Positions 1 to 8,697 of a DNA stretch of 32,855 bases are shown here, piece by piece (the stretch's first letter is position 1; each line of letters starts with the position of its first letter). Origin of the DNA: an uncultured Afifella sp. (GTDB taxonomy: Bacteria; Pseudomonadota; Alphaproteobacteria; Rhizobiales; Afifellaceae). Below the pieces are notes generated by a model, which did not search any database, was not told the origin of the DNA, and was given only the letters and a program-made list of their open reading frames with translations. The stretch is from positions 1 through 32,855 of the forward strand of contig CALZIL010000063.1 in assembly GCA_945787495.1 (NCBI GenBank). Reading direction: 5' to 3'. A program made the translations under genes and the position numbers.

Positions 1-302
1 GATGCGCCATGCTGTGGTGGTGTGCTTCGCCGTTTGCCGGGCCCGAGAGTGAAGGACTGGAAGCCCAAAACCGCCGCAACGGGGCGCCGGATGGCGCACG
101 TTTAAAGTTCGGCAGCGTCTTTCGGCGCCCCGACCTCTCGTATCACTCCGGGCCGCAAGGCGGCGGAGGGTTTTGGCGTGGCTGCCATGCACCTGCCGTG
201 ATCTGCCTTGATCAAGCGGTTCAGTCGGTTAGGTTGCAAAAGATGCCGGCTCGCAAAGGCCGCAAGTGAAATGCCAAAACGAAGGGCAGGGGTGAAACGG
301 CC
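1..302. other. Leader region before lpdA, no gene recognised
   Basis: I see no convincing gene here. An 86-codon plus-strand frame (9-269) is open but its translation is rich in Gly, Arg and Pro and resembles no family I know. A perfect palindrome CTTGATCAAG lies near 208-217. The last bases hold a purine-rich stretch, AGGGG at 288-292, ten bases before the lpdA ATG, which can serve as its ribosome binding site. In related genomes this position usually follows the E2 gene of pyruvate dehydrogenase, but no E2 end is visible in the window. Confidence 0.5.
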
Positions 303-1742
303 ATGGCCGAGTCCTACGACATAATCATTATCGGTGGCGGGCCGGGCGGCTATGTTACCGCCATCCGCGCCGCCCAGCTTGGCCTCAAGGCTGCCGTCGT
401 GGAGCGCGAACATCTCGGCGGCATCTGTCTCAACTGGGGCTGCATACCGACCAAGGCGCTGTTGCGCTCCGCCGAAATCTACCACTACATGCAGCATGCC
501 GCCGATTACGGCCTGAGCGCGGAGAAAGTCGGCTTCGATGCCGGCGCCATCGTCAAGCGCTCGCGCGGCGTCTCCGGCCAGCTCAACAACGGCGTCGGGT
601 TCCTGCTCAAGAAGAACAAGGTCGACGTCATCTGGGGCGAGGCCAAGATCACCAAAGCCGGCGAGGTCACCGTCGCCAAACCGGCCAGGAAAGCCATGGA
701 GCCGGCCCATCCGGCGCCGAAGGGAACGCTTGGCGAGGGCGCCTACAAGGCCAAGCACATCATCGTTGCGACCGGCGCCCGGCCGCGCGTGCTGCCCGGC
801 ATCGAACCCGACGGCAAGCTGGTCTGGACCTATTTTGAGGCGATGGTGCCGGACAAGATGCCGAAATCGCTGCTGGTCATCGGCTCCGGCGCGATCGGTA
901 TCGAATTCGCCTCCTTCTACCGCACCATGGGCGTCGAAGTGACAGTGGTGGAAGTGCTGCCGCAGATCCTGCCCATTGAAGATCACGAAATCGCCGCGCT
1001 GGCGAGGAAACGCTTTGAGAAGGCCGGCATTGCCATCCACACCGACGCCAAGGTGACCAAGCTCGACAAGGGTGCGGACAATGTCACCACGACGATCGAA
1101 CTGAAGGACGGCAAAAGCGAGAGTATGACGGTCGACCGGGTGATTTCCGCCGTCGGCGTTACCGGCAATGTCGAAGGGCTCGGCCTGGAGGAGCTTGGCG
1201 TCAAGAGCGACCGCGGCACGGTTCTCATCGACGGTTTCGGCCGCACCAATGTCGCCGGCATCTATGCCATCGGCGATGTCGCCGGTCCGCCCATGCTGGC
1301 CCACAAGGCCGAGCATGAGGGCGTCATCTGCGTTGAGAAGATCGCCGGGCTGGACGTTCATGCCATGGACAAGGCGAAGATCCCCGGCTGCACCTATTGC
1401 CACCCGCAGGTCGCCTCCGTCGGCATGACCGAAAATGCCGCCAAGGAGGCCGGCCGCAAGGTCAAGATCGGGCGTTTTCCGTTCATCGGCAATGGCAAGG
1501 CGATCGCGCTGGGCGAGCCGGACGGTCTGGTCAAGACGATATTCGACGCTGGCACCGGCGAGCTTCTCGGCGCCCATATGGTCGGCGCGGAAGTGACCGA
1601 GCTGATCCAGGGCTTTGTCGTTGCCATGAATCTGGAAACGACCGAAGCGGAGCTGATACACGCAATCTTCCCGCATCCGACGTTATCGGAGATGATGCAT
1701 GAAAGCGTGCTCGACGCTTATGGCCGGGTCATTCACACATGA
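303..1742 (+). CDS. lpdA: Dihydrolipoyl dehydrogenase (E3), pyruvate dehydrogenase type
   Basis: This cytoplasmic FAD enzyme reoxidises dihydrolipoyl groups on the E2 subunit of a 2-oxoacid dehydrogenase and passes the electrons to NAD+. The 479-residue product has the usual family length. The FAD-binding GGGPGG motif is at residues 11-16, the redox disulfide CLNWGC at 42-47, the NAD-binding GSGAIG motif in the middle, the second FAD motif ending in AIGDVAG, and the catalytic HPT of the C-terminal dimer domain with His458 and Glu463. An extra loop near residues 120-150, containing APKGTLGEG, is typical of the alphaproteobacterial E3 that belongs to pyruvate rather than 2-oxoglutarate dehydrogenase; that assignment rests on family memory. 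The start has an AGGGG element ten bases upstream. lipA, which makes the lipoyl cofactor, lies 450 bases downstream. Confidence 0.97.
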   Translation: MAESYDIIIIGGGPGGYVTAIRAAQLGLKAAVVEREHLGGICLNWGCIPTKALLRSAEIYHYMQHAADYGLSAEKVGFDAGAIVKRSRGVSGQLNNGVGFLLKKNKVDVIWGEAKITKAGEVTVAKPARKAMEPAHPAPKGTLGEGAYKAKHIIVATGARPRVLPGIEPDGKLVWTYFEAMVPDKMPKSLLVIGSGAIGIEFASFYRTMGVEVTVVEVLPQILPIEDHEIAALARKRFEKAGIAIHTDAKVTKLDKGADNVTTTIELKDGKSESMTVDRVISAVGVTGNVEGLGLEELGVKSDRGTVLIDGFGRTNVAGIYAIGDVAGPPMLAHKAEHEGVICVEKIAGLDVHAMDKAKIPGCTYCHPQVASVGMTENAAKEAGRKVKIGRFPFIGNGKAIALGEPDGLVKTIFDAGTGELLGAHMVGAEVTELIQGFVVAMNLETTEAELIHAIFPHPTLSEMMHESVLDAYGRVIHT

Positions 1743-1912
1743 GGGGCACACATGATGGGCTGCCGCGCCCAACGGCTGCAATTGAGCCGATCGCTTGACG
1801 CTCGCGGCCGCGTTGGCCACCTATAGGCGAAAAAATTGACAGACTCAGATAAGTTACCGGCGCCGCATTGCGGCAAAACAGGAATGATTGGACTTAAATA
1901 AGGAGCAGCGAA

Positions 1913-2167
1913 ATGGTCGGAGTTGGTTGGATCATGACGATCATTATCGGCGGGTTGGCTGGTTGGATCGCTGAAAAGGTGATGAAGGCGGACCATGGCC
2001 TTTTCAGGAATGTCCTGCTTGGCGTGCTCGGCGCGGTCATTCTCAACGCCTTGCTGATCAATCTGACGGGCAGCGCCTTCGGCGGATTTTTCGGACAACT
2101 GATCACCGCGGTGATCGGTGCCTGCATCCTGATCTTCGGCTATCGGGCCGTTAAGGGCCGCAGCTGA
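1913..2167 (+). CDS. GlsB/YeaQ/YmgE family small membrane protein
   Basis: This 84-residue, very hydrophobic protein has the three-helix pattern and glycine spacing of the GlsB/YeaQ/YmgE (transglycosylase-associated) family. Visible marks are [13 protein letters not shown] at about 14-26, a middle helix with [11 protein letters not shown], and a last helix ending in a short basic tail. Members sit in the inner membrane and are often linked to stress or envelope function, but no biochemical activity is established, so I give no role. A strong ribosome binding site, AGGAG at 1901-1905, lies seven bases before the ATG. The gene sits between lpdA and lipA and ends 26 bases before lipA, so it is probably co-transcribed with lipA. 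The 170-base gap before it contains a TTGACA at 1836-1841 but no matching -10 box at a usual distance. Confidence 0.88.
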   Translation: MVGVGWIMTIIIGGLAGWIAEKVMKADHGLFRNVLLGVLGAVILNALLINLTGSAFGGFFGQLITAVIGACILIFGYRAVKGRS

Positions 2168-2193
2168 CGTCGTTATCGGCGCCAGGAGAATTC

Positions 2194-3168
2194 ATGGCCC
2201 AGGTCACCCTCATCGACACTGTCAGTCCCGCAGCGGATGGCGCGGCGCGTCCGCGCCATCCGGAAAAGGCACACCGGCCCGATGCGCCGGTCAAGCGCAA
2301 GCCCGCCTGGATCCGCGTCAAGGCGCCGGGCTCGCCGGTCTGGGCCGAGACCCGCAAGATCGTCCGCGACAACAACCTCGTCACGGTCTGCGAGGAGGCC
2401 AGCTGCCCGAATATCGGTGAGTGCTGGTCGCAGCGCCACGCCTCCTTCATGATACTCGGCGACACCTGCACCCGCGCCTGCGCCTTCTGCAATGTGCGCA
2501 CCGGCATGCCCGGCCCGGTTGACGACGCCGAGCCGGAAAATGTCGCCGATGCCGTTGCCAGGATGGGTCTTGAGCATGTCGTCGTCACATCGGTCGATCG
2601 CGACGATCTCGATGATGGCGGCGCCGGTCATTTCGCCCGGGTGATCACGGCGATCCGCACCCGCGCGCCGGCTACGACGATCGAGGTGCTGACGCCTGAT
2701 TTCCTGCGCAAGGATGGCGCGCTGGAGACGGTCGTTGCCGCCCAGCCGGACGTCTTCAACCACAATCTGGAGACGGTGCCCTCGCTCTATCTGACCGTTC
2801 GTCCCGGCGCCCGTTATTTCCACTCCATTCGTCTGCTGCAGAAGGTCAAGGAGCTCGATGCCGGCATGTTCACCAAATCCGGCATCATGGTCGGGCTGGG
2901 CGAGAGCCGCAACGAGGTGCTGCAGGTCATGGACGATTTGCGCTCCGCGGATGTCGATTTCCTCACCATCGGCCAGTATCTGCAGCCGACGCGCAAGCAT
3001 CATGCCGTTGCCGATTTCATTACGCCGGACGCCTTCAAGGCCTATGAGACGACGGCCTATGCCAAGGGTTTTCTGCTCGTCTCCGCCAGCCCGCTGACGC
3101 GCTCCTCGCACCACGCCGGCGAGGATTTCGCCCGCCTGCGCGCGGCCCGCGAAAGTCGCGCGGCATAA
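2194..3168 (+). CDS. lipA: Lipoyl synthase
   Basis: This radical SAM enzyme inserts two sulfur atoms into octanoyl groups bound to E2 or GcvH proteins, making the lipoyl cofactor. The 324-residue protein carries both iron-sulfur cluster motifs. The auxiliary cluster cysteines are C66, C71 and C77 in [12 protein letters not shown]. The radical SAM cluster cysteines are C92, C96 and C99 in CTRACAFC. The C-terminal RSSHHA at 303-308 matches the RSSxxA motif whose serine ligates the auxiliary cluster. An AGGAG at 2184-2188 sits five bases before the ATG. It follows the GlsB-like gene closely and precedes the RatA-like gene by 30 bases. Placement near lpdA fits a shared role in 2-oxoacid dehydrogenase function. 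Confidence 0.98.
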   Translation: MAQVTLIDTVSPAADGAARPRHPEKAHRPDAPVKRKPAWIRVKAPGSPVWAETRKIVRDNNLVTVCEEASCPNIGECWSQRHASFMILGDTCTRACAFCNVRTGMPGPVDDAEPENVADAVARMGLEHVVVTSVDRDDLDDGGAGHFARVITAIRTRAPATTIEVLTPDFLRKDGALETVVAAQPDVFNHNLETVPSLYLTVRPGARYFHSIRLLQKVKELDAGMFTKSGIMVGLGESRNEVLQVMDDLRSADVDFLTIGQYLQPTRKHHAVADFITPDAFKAYETTAYAKGFLLVSASPLTRSSHHAGEDFARLRAARESRAA

Positions 3169-3198
3169 AAGCCTCATTTCGGAACAACGGGCGGTTCC

Positions 3199-3675
3199 AT
3201 GCCGCAATTCGAGACGACGCACCGTGTCGCCCATTCCGCCCAGGCGATGTTCAATCTTGTCGCCGATGTGGAAGCCTATCCGCAATTCGTGCCTTTGTGC
3301 GAGCGGCTGGTCGTGCGCGCGCAGCGCGAAGAAGGCGAAAAACGGATCCTCGTTGCCGATATGACGATCGGCTACAAGATGATCCGCGAAACATTTACCA
3401 GCCAGGTGACGCTCGACCGTCCGGCGCTGCTGATCCGCGCCGATTATCTCGATGGCCCGTTCCGGTTCATGGAGAACCTCTGGACCTTTGTCCCGGCCGG
3501 TGAGGGGCAAAGCGATATCGGATTTCACATCGCCTATGAGTTCAAGAGCCGGGCTTTCGGCATGCTGATGGGTGCGATGTTCGACCGCGTGTTCCGGACC
3601 TACTCCGATGCATTTGAGAAGCGCGCCGATGTCATCTACGGCAAGTCGGAGGCAGCGCGGGAAGGCAAACCTTAA
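3199..3675 (+). CDS. RatA/Coq10-type START-domain protein
   Basis: The 158-residue protein is a single SRPBCC (START-like) fold of the Coq10/RatA family. The opening region, with HSAQAMFNLVADVEAYPQF at about 12-30, and the later stretch around EFKSRAFGMLMGAMFD are characteristic. In mitochondria and probably in alphaproteobacteria, family members bind ubiquinone or its precursors and support respiration. The E. coli relative RatA was described as a ribosome-association toxin. With no toxin-antitoxin partner beside it and lipoate genes upstream, a quinone-binding role is the likelier inference. The start ATG lies 30 bases after lipA. The order lipA then ratA is common in this bacterial order. 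Confidence 0.9.
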   Translation: MPQFETTHRVAHSAQAMFNLVADVEAYPQFVPLCERLVVRAQREEGEKRILVADMTIGYKMIRETFTSQVTLDRPALLIRADYLDGPFRFMENLWTFVPAGEGQSDIGFHIAYEFKSRAFGMLMGAMFDRVFRTYSDAFEKRADVIYGKSEAAREGKP

Positions 3676-3730
3676 GACCTTTTTGATAGGCGGTTCTGGA
3701 TTTTTCGCAGAAAGAAATCAGGTCCAGATC

Positions 3731-5869
3731 ATGTCCATGCCAGTGCAGCAGACGGTATCGCCTGCCAACACGGCCCGTCCAGTCGGGCTCGCCGGCACGC
3801 TTGTTCTGTTCGGCGCGACCTTGTTCCTCAGCGCGCTTCTTCTGTTCTCCGTGCAGCCGCTTTTTGCCAAGATGGTGCTGCCACGGCTTGGTGGCACGCC
3901 GGCGGTCTGGTCCGTCGCCATGGTTTTTTTCCAGGCCATGCTGCTCGCCGGTTACGCCTATGCCCACGCCATCGTACGGTTTGCCGGTCTGACCGCTGGT
4001 TTTGTGATTCATATTGCCGTACTGGCGATTGCCGTGATCTGGCTGCCGTTCCAGATCGCGTCCGGCTTCGAACAGCCGCCGGAATCCGGCGTCGCCTTTT
4101 GGCTGCTCGTGTTGTTTTTCGTTTCCATCGGCGTGCCGTTCTTCGCCGTTTCGGCCAATGCGCCACTACTCCAGGCGTGGTTTTCCAGGACTGGACACCG
4201 CCATGCCCATGATCCCTATTTTCTCTATGGCGCCAGCAATCTCGGCAGTTTTTTCGCCCTGTTGTCCTACCCTGTTTTGTTTGAGCCGGCATTTGCGGTC
4301 GGTGAACAGTCGCAATTGTGGTTCGCCGGATATATAGCGCTGGGCATTGGCGTCGCCATTTGCGGGCTTGCCGCTCGGTCGCTGTCCAACAGCCGGACCA
4401 ATGCGGCGGACCAGGATACGCCGGCGGTTGCGACGCCACGGCCGGTGCCAACGGCACGGTCGAGGGTGAGCTGGATTGCCTTTGCGTCCATTCCTTCCGC
4501 TCTACTTGTCGCCGTCACCGCGCACATCTCGACCAATGTCGCCGCGGCGCCGTTTTTATGGGTCATGCCGCTGGCGCTGTTCCTGCTGACATTCGTCATA
4601 ACTTTTCAGCGCCGGCCGATTATCCCGCATCGCTGGATGCGCGCTGCGCTGCCGATCACGACCGTCGCTGCCTCGGTCTCGTTGATGGGTTATCTGCCAA
4701 TTGGCATCGTTGTTGAAACGGCAATCCACCTGGTTGCCTTTTTCGTCGCCGCCATGATCTGCCACGGCGAACTCATCGCCCGCCGGCCGGACGCATCGCA
4801 TCTGACGGAATTCTATCTGGCCATGTCGCTGGGCGGCGTCCTCGGTGGCGCGTTCACGACGCTGCTTTCGCCGGTCATTTTCACCACGGTCCTGGAATAT
4901 CCGATCCTGATCGGCGCAGCTTTGGTGGCCATGCCGGAAATGCGGGCACTGATTGGCCGCCGACCGGTGATCGTCGCCCCGGCCGTGCTGATTGTCGCCA
5001 TCGCGCTGTGGTCGGGCGGCAGAAGCGTCATTGACCGCGATCGCAGCTTCTTCGGCGTCCTGACCGTTTCAATCAGCCCCGACGGACGCCATGCGATCCT
5101 GATCCACGGCACCACCATCCATGGCGCCCAGCGCATCTCCGACATGGCGGCAAGTGCCGGCCGGCCGGAACCGCTGACCTATTACACCGCCGAAGGTCCG
5201 CTGGCCTCCGCCATCACCGGTCATCGCGACCGGCTAGGCCGGCCCGTCAATGTCGGCGTTGTCGGCCTTGGTGCCGGCAGCTTGGCCTGTTACGCCGGCC
5301 AAGGCGATAATTGGCGCTATTACGAGATCGATCCGGCGGTCGTCCGTGTCGCCGCCGATCCGCAGCGTTTCCGCTATTTGTCAGCCTGTACGCCGGACGC
5401 GCCGATCATTGTCGGCGATGCCCGCCTGACGGTCATGCGCGAACCGGACGGCCTGTTCGACGTACTGGTGATCGATGCCTTTTCCTCCGACGCCATTCCC
5501 GTGCATTTGATGACGCGCGAAGCGATCACCGGATATTTCTCCAAACTGGCGCCCGGCGGCATCCTCGTCATGCACATTACCAACCGTTACATGGAGCTGC
5601 GCAGTATCCTTGCGGCAATCGCGGCAAGCGAAAGACTGGCCGGCGCCGGATTGTTGCACCATCGATCCGCCGCGGAAATCAAAGCGCTGCGCACCACGTC
5701 CGAGGCCGTCGTGCTGGCCCGCTCGCCGGACGATATCGGACAATTCGTTGATAGCGGCTGGCAGCCATTCGACGCCAGGACCGCTGGCGGCGTTCGGGCG
5801 TGGACGGATGACTATTCCAACATCATCGCGGCGATCATGCGGCATCACAACGGAAAGCCGCCGCTATAA
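3731..5869 (+). CDS. Multi-spanning membrane protein fused to a spermidine-synthase-like domain
   Basis: The roughly 712-residue product has two parts. About the first 460 residues contain some twelve or thirteen hydrophobic segments in pairs, starting with a helix before VQPLFAKMVLPRLGG. The C-terminal quarter, from about 500 on, is a Rossmann methyltransferase fold of the spermidine synthase type: VGLGAGSLACYA (cofactor glycine loop), YEIDPAVV (acidic end of strand 2), GDARL, and DAFSSDAIP (catalytic Asp region). Fused MFS/spermidine-synthase proteins are a known family, but the product is seldom demonstrated, so I do not claim spermidine synthesis. I place the start at ATG 3731; an upstream in-frame ATG at 3572 would lie inside the ratA gene and gives no helix. 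ATG 3737 is also possible. Its stop overlaps the convergent cinA stop. It looks like an insert in the usual lipA-ratA-cinA order. Confidence 0.88.
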   Translation: MSMPVQQTVSPANTARPVGLAGTLVLFGATLFLSALLLFSVQPLFAKMVLPRLGGTPAVWSVAMVFFQAMLLAGYAYAHAIVRFAGLTAGFVIHIAVLAIAVIWLPFQIASGFEQPPESGVAFWLLVLFFVSIGVPFFAVSANAPLLQAWFSRTGHRHAHDPYFLYGASNLGSFFALLSYPVLFEPAFAVGEQSQLWFAGYIALGIGVAICGLAARSLSNSRTNAADQDTPAVATPRPVPTARSRVSWIAFASIPSALLVAVTAHISTNVAAAPFLWVMPLALFLLTFVITFQRRPIIPHRWMRAALPITTVAASVSLMGYLPIGIVVETAIHLVAFFVAAMICHGELIARRPDASHLTEFYLAMSLGGVLGGAFTTLLSPVIFTTVLEYPILIGAALVAMPEMRALIGRRPVIVAPAVLIVAIALWSGGRSVIDRDRSFFGVLTVSISPDGRHAILIHGTTIHGAQRISDMAASAGRPEPLTYYTAEGPLASAITGHRDRLGRPVNVGVVGLGAGSLACYAGQGDNWRYYEIDPAVVRVAADPQRFRYLSACTPDAPIIVGDARLTVMREPDGLFDVLVIDAFSSDAIPVHLMTREAITGYFSKLAPGGILVMHITNRYMELRSILAAIAASERLAGAGLLHHRSAAEIKALRTTSEAVVLARSPDDIGQFVDSGWQPFDARTAGGVRAWTDDYSNIIAAIMRHHNGKPPL

Positions 5870-6376
5870 GAGCGCGCCGATAAGCGCGAATGCACGGCGC
5901 ACGGTCAGCAGTCTGATGTCCCGCCGCGACCGGTCACCGAAAAGCTGCTTGTCCTGGACAAGGTCGCCGCCACGCCGCGCCACGGCCAGATGGACCAGAC
6001 CGACCGGCTTGTCCGCCGTTCCACCGCCAGGACCGGCAATGCCGGTAACGGCAATTGCGATAGCAGCGGGCGAGGCGGCTAGAACGCCCTCCGCCATAGC
6101 CCGCGCCACCGGTTCGCTGACCGCGCCATCGACGTCGATCAACGCCTCCCGCACACCGAGAAGATCGGTCTTGGCCTGGTTGGAATAGGTCACGAAACCG
6201 CGCTCCACGACATCCGACGATCCCGGCACCTCCGTCAGAATCGCCGCAATCAACCCGCCGGTGCAGGATTCCCCGGTCGCCAAGGTCACACCGGCCGTCC
6301 GGCATCGGTCAATGAGCACCGCGGCTTCGCCCGTCAAGGTATCGAAGGTCAATCTATCGGAGGCGACGCCTGTCAT
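5864..6376 (-). CDS. CinA-family protein, PncC-type nicotinamide-nucleotide amidase
   Basis: The 170-residue protein corresponds to the stand-alone C-terminal (PncC) domain of CinA, which deamidates nicotinamide mononucleotide to nicotinate mononucleotide in the pyridine nucleotide salvage cycle. Visible marks are TGESCTGG at 34-41, a conserved AVTGIAGPGGGTADKPVG stretch and a downstream basic segment around GDRSRRDIR. There is no N-terminal molybdopterin-binding domain, so it is the short form. Its ATG overlaps the ispDF stop as ATGA, showing translational coupling. Its stop (complement of 5864-5866) abuts the stop of the membrane-spermidine-synthase gene on the other strand, so the two genes overlap tail to tail over 5864-5869. 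Confidence 0.93.
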   Translation of the reverse strand: MTGVASDRLTFDTLTGEAAVLIDRCRTAGVTLATGESCTGGLIAAILTEVPGSSDVVERGFVTYSNQAKTDLLGVREALIDVDGAVSEPVARAMAEGVLAASPAAIAIAVTGIAGPGGGTADKPVGLVHLAVARRGGDLVQDKQLFGDRSRRDIRLLTVRRAFALIGALL

Positions 6377-7560
6377 AGTGCCGGGAGCTGTATCGTCGCC
6401 GTCGCCAGCGCCGCGACCCCTTCGCCGCGCCCGGCAAAGCCGAGGCGCTCGCTTGTCGTACCCTTGACGCTGACCCGGCGCGGGTCGATGCCGGCAATCG
6501 TTGCGATCGCCTGACGCATGGCCTCCCGGTGCGGGTCGATCTTAGGCGCCTCACAGATGACGGTCACGTCGAGATTGTTGATCCGGCCACCGCGCGCTTC
6601 AAGCCGGGCAATCGCCTCACGCAGAAAGATCGCCGAATCCGCGCCGCGCCAGTTTGGGTCGGAGGGCGGAAAATGGTGGCCGATATCACCTTCGCCGAGC
6701 GCGCCGTAAAGCGCGTCCGTCAAGGCGTGCAGGGCGGCATCGGCGTCGGAATGTCCCTTCAGCCCGCGTGTATGGGGGATTTTAACGCCGCACAACATGA
6801 CGTGATCGCCTGGTACCAGGGCATGGACGTCAAAGCCTTGTCCGGTCCAGGTTTCCATGGATTTTGAGACCATCGCCTCTGCATAGCGGAAATCGTCAGG
6901 GTCCGTCAGCTTGATATTGCGGCGGTCGCCGCAAACGGTGCGGACCGCCAGCCCGGCATGGGCGGCGACTGCGTCATCGTCGGTCAGATCCGTCTGATCG
7001 GCCGCGGCGGCACGGTGGGCGTCAAGGATGGCGGTGAAATCAAATCCCTGCGGTGTCTGTGCCAGATGAAGACCGGAACGGGAAACGGTTTCGACGACCC
7101 GCTCCGCCTCGGCCCGCTTTACGGTCTCCGAAATGGCAAGGACCGGTATCGCGCCGGCATCGGGGCGGATCGCCGAGCAAACTGCCGTGATAAGATTTTC
7201 GCAAACGAAGGGCCGCGCGCCATCGTGAATGAGCACCTGATCCGGTATCGAGGGCGATTGCGCCAGATGCTCAAGACCGGCGAGCACCGACGCTTGCCGC
7301 GTTTCACCGCCGAACACCGGCGGCAGAAGTTTTTCATGATCGGCTGCGGCTTGACGGTATAGCGGTTCGTCGTCGCGATGAATGACGACGAGCACGGCAT
7401 TGATGCGTGGATGACCGGTGAAGGCTTCGACCGTTCGGGCCAGAACGGTTTTTCCAGCCAATGGTTCAAATTGCTTTGGACCCGGGCGCTCGGCCCGGAC
7501 GCCGCGACCGGCGGCGACGATCAAGGCCGCAATTCTGTGCTGTTTGCTGGTATCGGGCAT
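6373..7560 (-). CDS. ispDF: Bifunctional IspD/IspF isoprenoid enzyme
   Basis: This 395-residue fusion catalyses two steps of the non-mevalonate (MEP) isoprenoid pathway. The N-terminal IspD domain couples CTP to methylerythritol phosphate: the CTP-binding AAGRGVRAERPGPKQ lies at about 16-30, with HDGARP and the NIKLTDPDD segment further on. The C-terminal IspF domain, from about residue 237, makes the cyclodiphosphate: metal ligands are Asp244 and His246 in GFDVHAL and His278 in LHALTDALYGAL. The intervening IspE step must be encoded elsewhere. The fused form is typical of alphaproteobacteria and some epsilonproteobacteria. The start ATG is the first in frame; the gene is divergent from dusB across 129 bases and overlaps cinA by ATGA. 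Confidence 0.98.
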   Translation of the reverse strand: MPDTSKQHRIAALIVAAGRGVRAERPGPKQFEPLAGKTVLARTVEAFTGHPRINAVLVVIHRDDEPLYRQAAADHEKLLPPVFGGETRQASVLAGLEHLAQSPSIPDQVLIHDGARPFVCENLITAVCSAIRPDAGAIPVLAISETVKRAEAERVVETVSRSGLHLAQTPQGFDFTAILDAHRAAAADQTDLTDDDAVAAHAGLAVRTVCGDRRNIKLTDPDDFRYAEAMVSKSMETWTGQGFDVHALVPGDHVMLCGVKIPHTRGLKGHSDADAALHALTDALYGALGEGDIGHHFPPSDPNWRGADSAIFLREAIARLEARGGRINNLDVTVICEAPKIDPHREAMRQAIATIAGIDPRRVSVKGTTSERLGFAGRGEGVAALATATIQLPAL

Positions 7561-7623
7561 GGTGGAATGTCGAATGTGTCAAAGCCTGCTCATAGCATAG
7601 CGATTTCGCGCCGTCCGCCCCTG

Positions 7624-7653
7624 TTGCCCGTAGTGCTATGACTACAATATAAG
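7624..7653 (+). promoter_or_regulatory. Candidate sigma-70 promoter for dusB-ntrB-ntrC
   Basis: TTGCCC (7624-7629) and TATAAG (7648-7653) are separated by 18 bases and lie 37 bases before the dusB ATG. The spacer holds a short inverted repeat, GTAGT (7630-7634) and ACTAC (7641-7645), which could be an operator half-site pair. This is sequence resemblance only. Confidence 0.4.
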
Positions 7654-7689
7654 CAGCTGGACAAGTGCCCGTTTTTTGTTCAATCAGCC

Positions 7690-8697
7690 ATGACCGCTAA
7701 CAATCCACCAATCATGATCGATCGGGTGACAATCCCGCGCCGCGCCTTTCTGGCGCCGATGTCGGGCGTTTCCGATCTGCCGTTCCGCCGGCTGGCGGCC
7801 CGTTTTGGTGCCGGGCTGGTTTTCTCCGAAATGGTCGCTGGAGAGGAGGTTGCGCGCGGCTCTGAGGAGGCGCGATTGCGGGCGGAAGGTGAGGGGTTGG
7901 CGTGTCACGTTGTGCAACTGGCCGGCCGCGACGCCGACGCCATGCGCCAGGGCGTCAGGATCGCCGAGGCCGCCGGCGCTGCGATCATCGACATCAATAT
8001 GGGTTGTCCGGCCAAGCGCGTCATCAACGGCTATGCCGGCTCCGCCCTGATGCGCGATCTCGATCATGCGCTCCGGTTGATCGACGCGACCATCTCGGCG
8101 GCATCGGTGCCGGTGACGCTGAAGATGCGCCTGGGCTGGGATGCTGGTTCGATCAACGCGCCGGAACTTGCTGCAAGAGCGGAGGACGCCGGCATCGCCA
8201 TGGTCAGCGTGCACGGTCGCACGCGCTGCCAGTTCTACAAGGGCGCGGCGGACTGGGCGGCGATCAAGGCCGTCAAGCAAGCGGTATCGATCCCCGTTAT
8301 CGCCAATGGTGATCTGACCGATCCGTTTGCCGCACCGGGCATGCTGGCCCGCTCCGGCGCCGATGCGGTGATGATCGGCCGCGGCGCCTATGGACGGCCA
8401 TGGATTGTCGGCCAGGCTGCTGACGTACTGGCCGGCAAGACGCCGGTCGCCGATCCTGACGGCGACGAGCTTCTGGCCATCGTCCTGGAGCATTACGATG
8501 CTATCTTGAGCCATTACGGCCTGGTTCCGGGCATCCGCGTCGCCCGCAAGCATCTTGGCTGGTATCTGCACGGCCTTGGCAAGCACCCGGGCATTGCCGG
8601 CTTGCGACGCGCCACCCTGACGGGCGTCGATCCTGCCGCCGTTCGGCAGGCCCTGACGGCGGCGTTTTCACTCGCTGCGGAAAGAGCGGTGGCATGA
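7690..8697 (+). CDS. dusB: tRNA-dihydrouridine synthase (DusB/NifR3)
   Basis: The 335-residue flavoenzyme reduces uridines in tRNA to dihydrouridine. The N-terminal FMN-binding barrel begins with [15 protein letters not shown] at 21-35. The catalytic cysteine is C106 in [25 protein letters not shown] and PVIANGDL follow in family order, and a small helical domain closes the protein. In alphaproteobacteria this gene was first called nifR3 because it lies in front of ntrB and ntrC, exactly as here. Its stop overlaps the ntrB start as ATGA (8694-8697), so it is probably the first gene of a dusB-ntrB-ntrC operon. No strong Shine-Dalgarno sequence precedes its ATG. Confidence 0.97.
   Translation: MTANNPPIMIDRVTIPRRAFLAPMSGVSDLPFRRLAARFGAGLVFSEMVAGEEVARGSEEARLRAEGEGLACHVVQLAGRDADAMRQGVRIAEAAGAAIIDINMGCPAKRVINGYAGSALMRDLDHALRLIDATISAASVPVTLKMRLGWDAGSINAPELAARAEDAGIAMVSVHGRTRCQFYKGAADWAAIKAVKQAVSIPVIANGDLTDPFAAPGMLARSGADAVMIGRGAYGRPWIVGQAADVLAGKTPVADPDGDELLAIVLEHYDAILSHYGLVPGIRVARKHLGWYLHGLGKHPGIAGLRRATLTGVDPAAVRQALTAAFSLAAERAVA

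Noticed and set aside
102-1676. Long open minus-strand frame opposite lpdA
   Set aside because: It mirrors a clearly real gene in GC-rich DNA, and its translation is low-complexity with Asp, Gly, Ala and Arg; no family motif.
1836-1864. Promoter at TTGACA before the GlsB-like gene
   Set aside because: A perfect -35 but no acceptable -10 at 16-18 bases.
3199-3675. Toxin of a toxin-antitoxin pair (RatA)
   Set aside because: No antitoxin gene lies beside it and the fold and context suit a Coq10-like quinone-binding role better.
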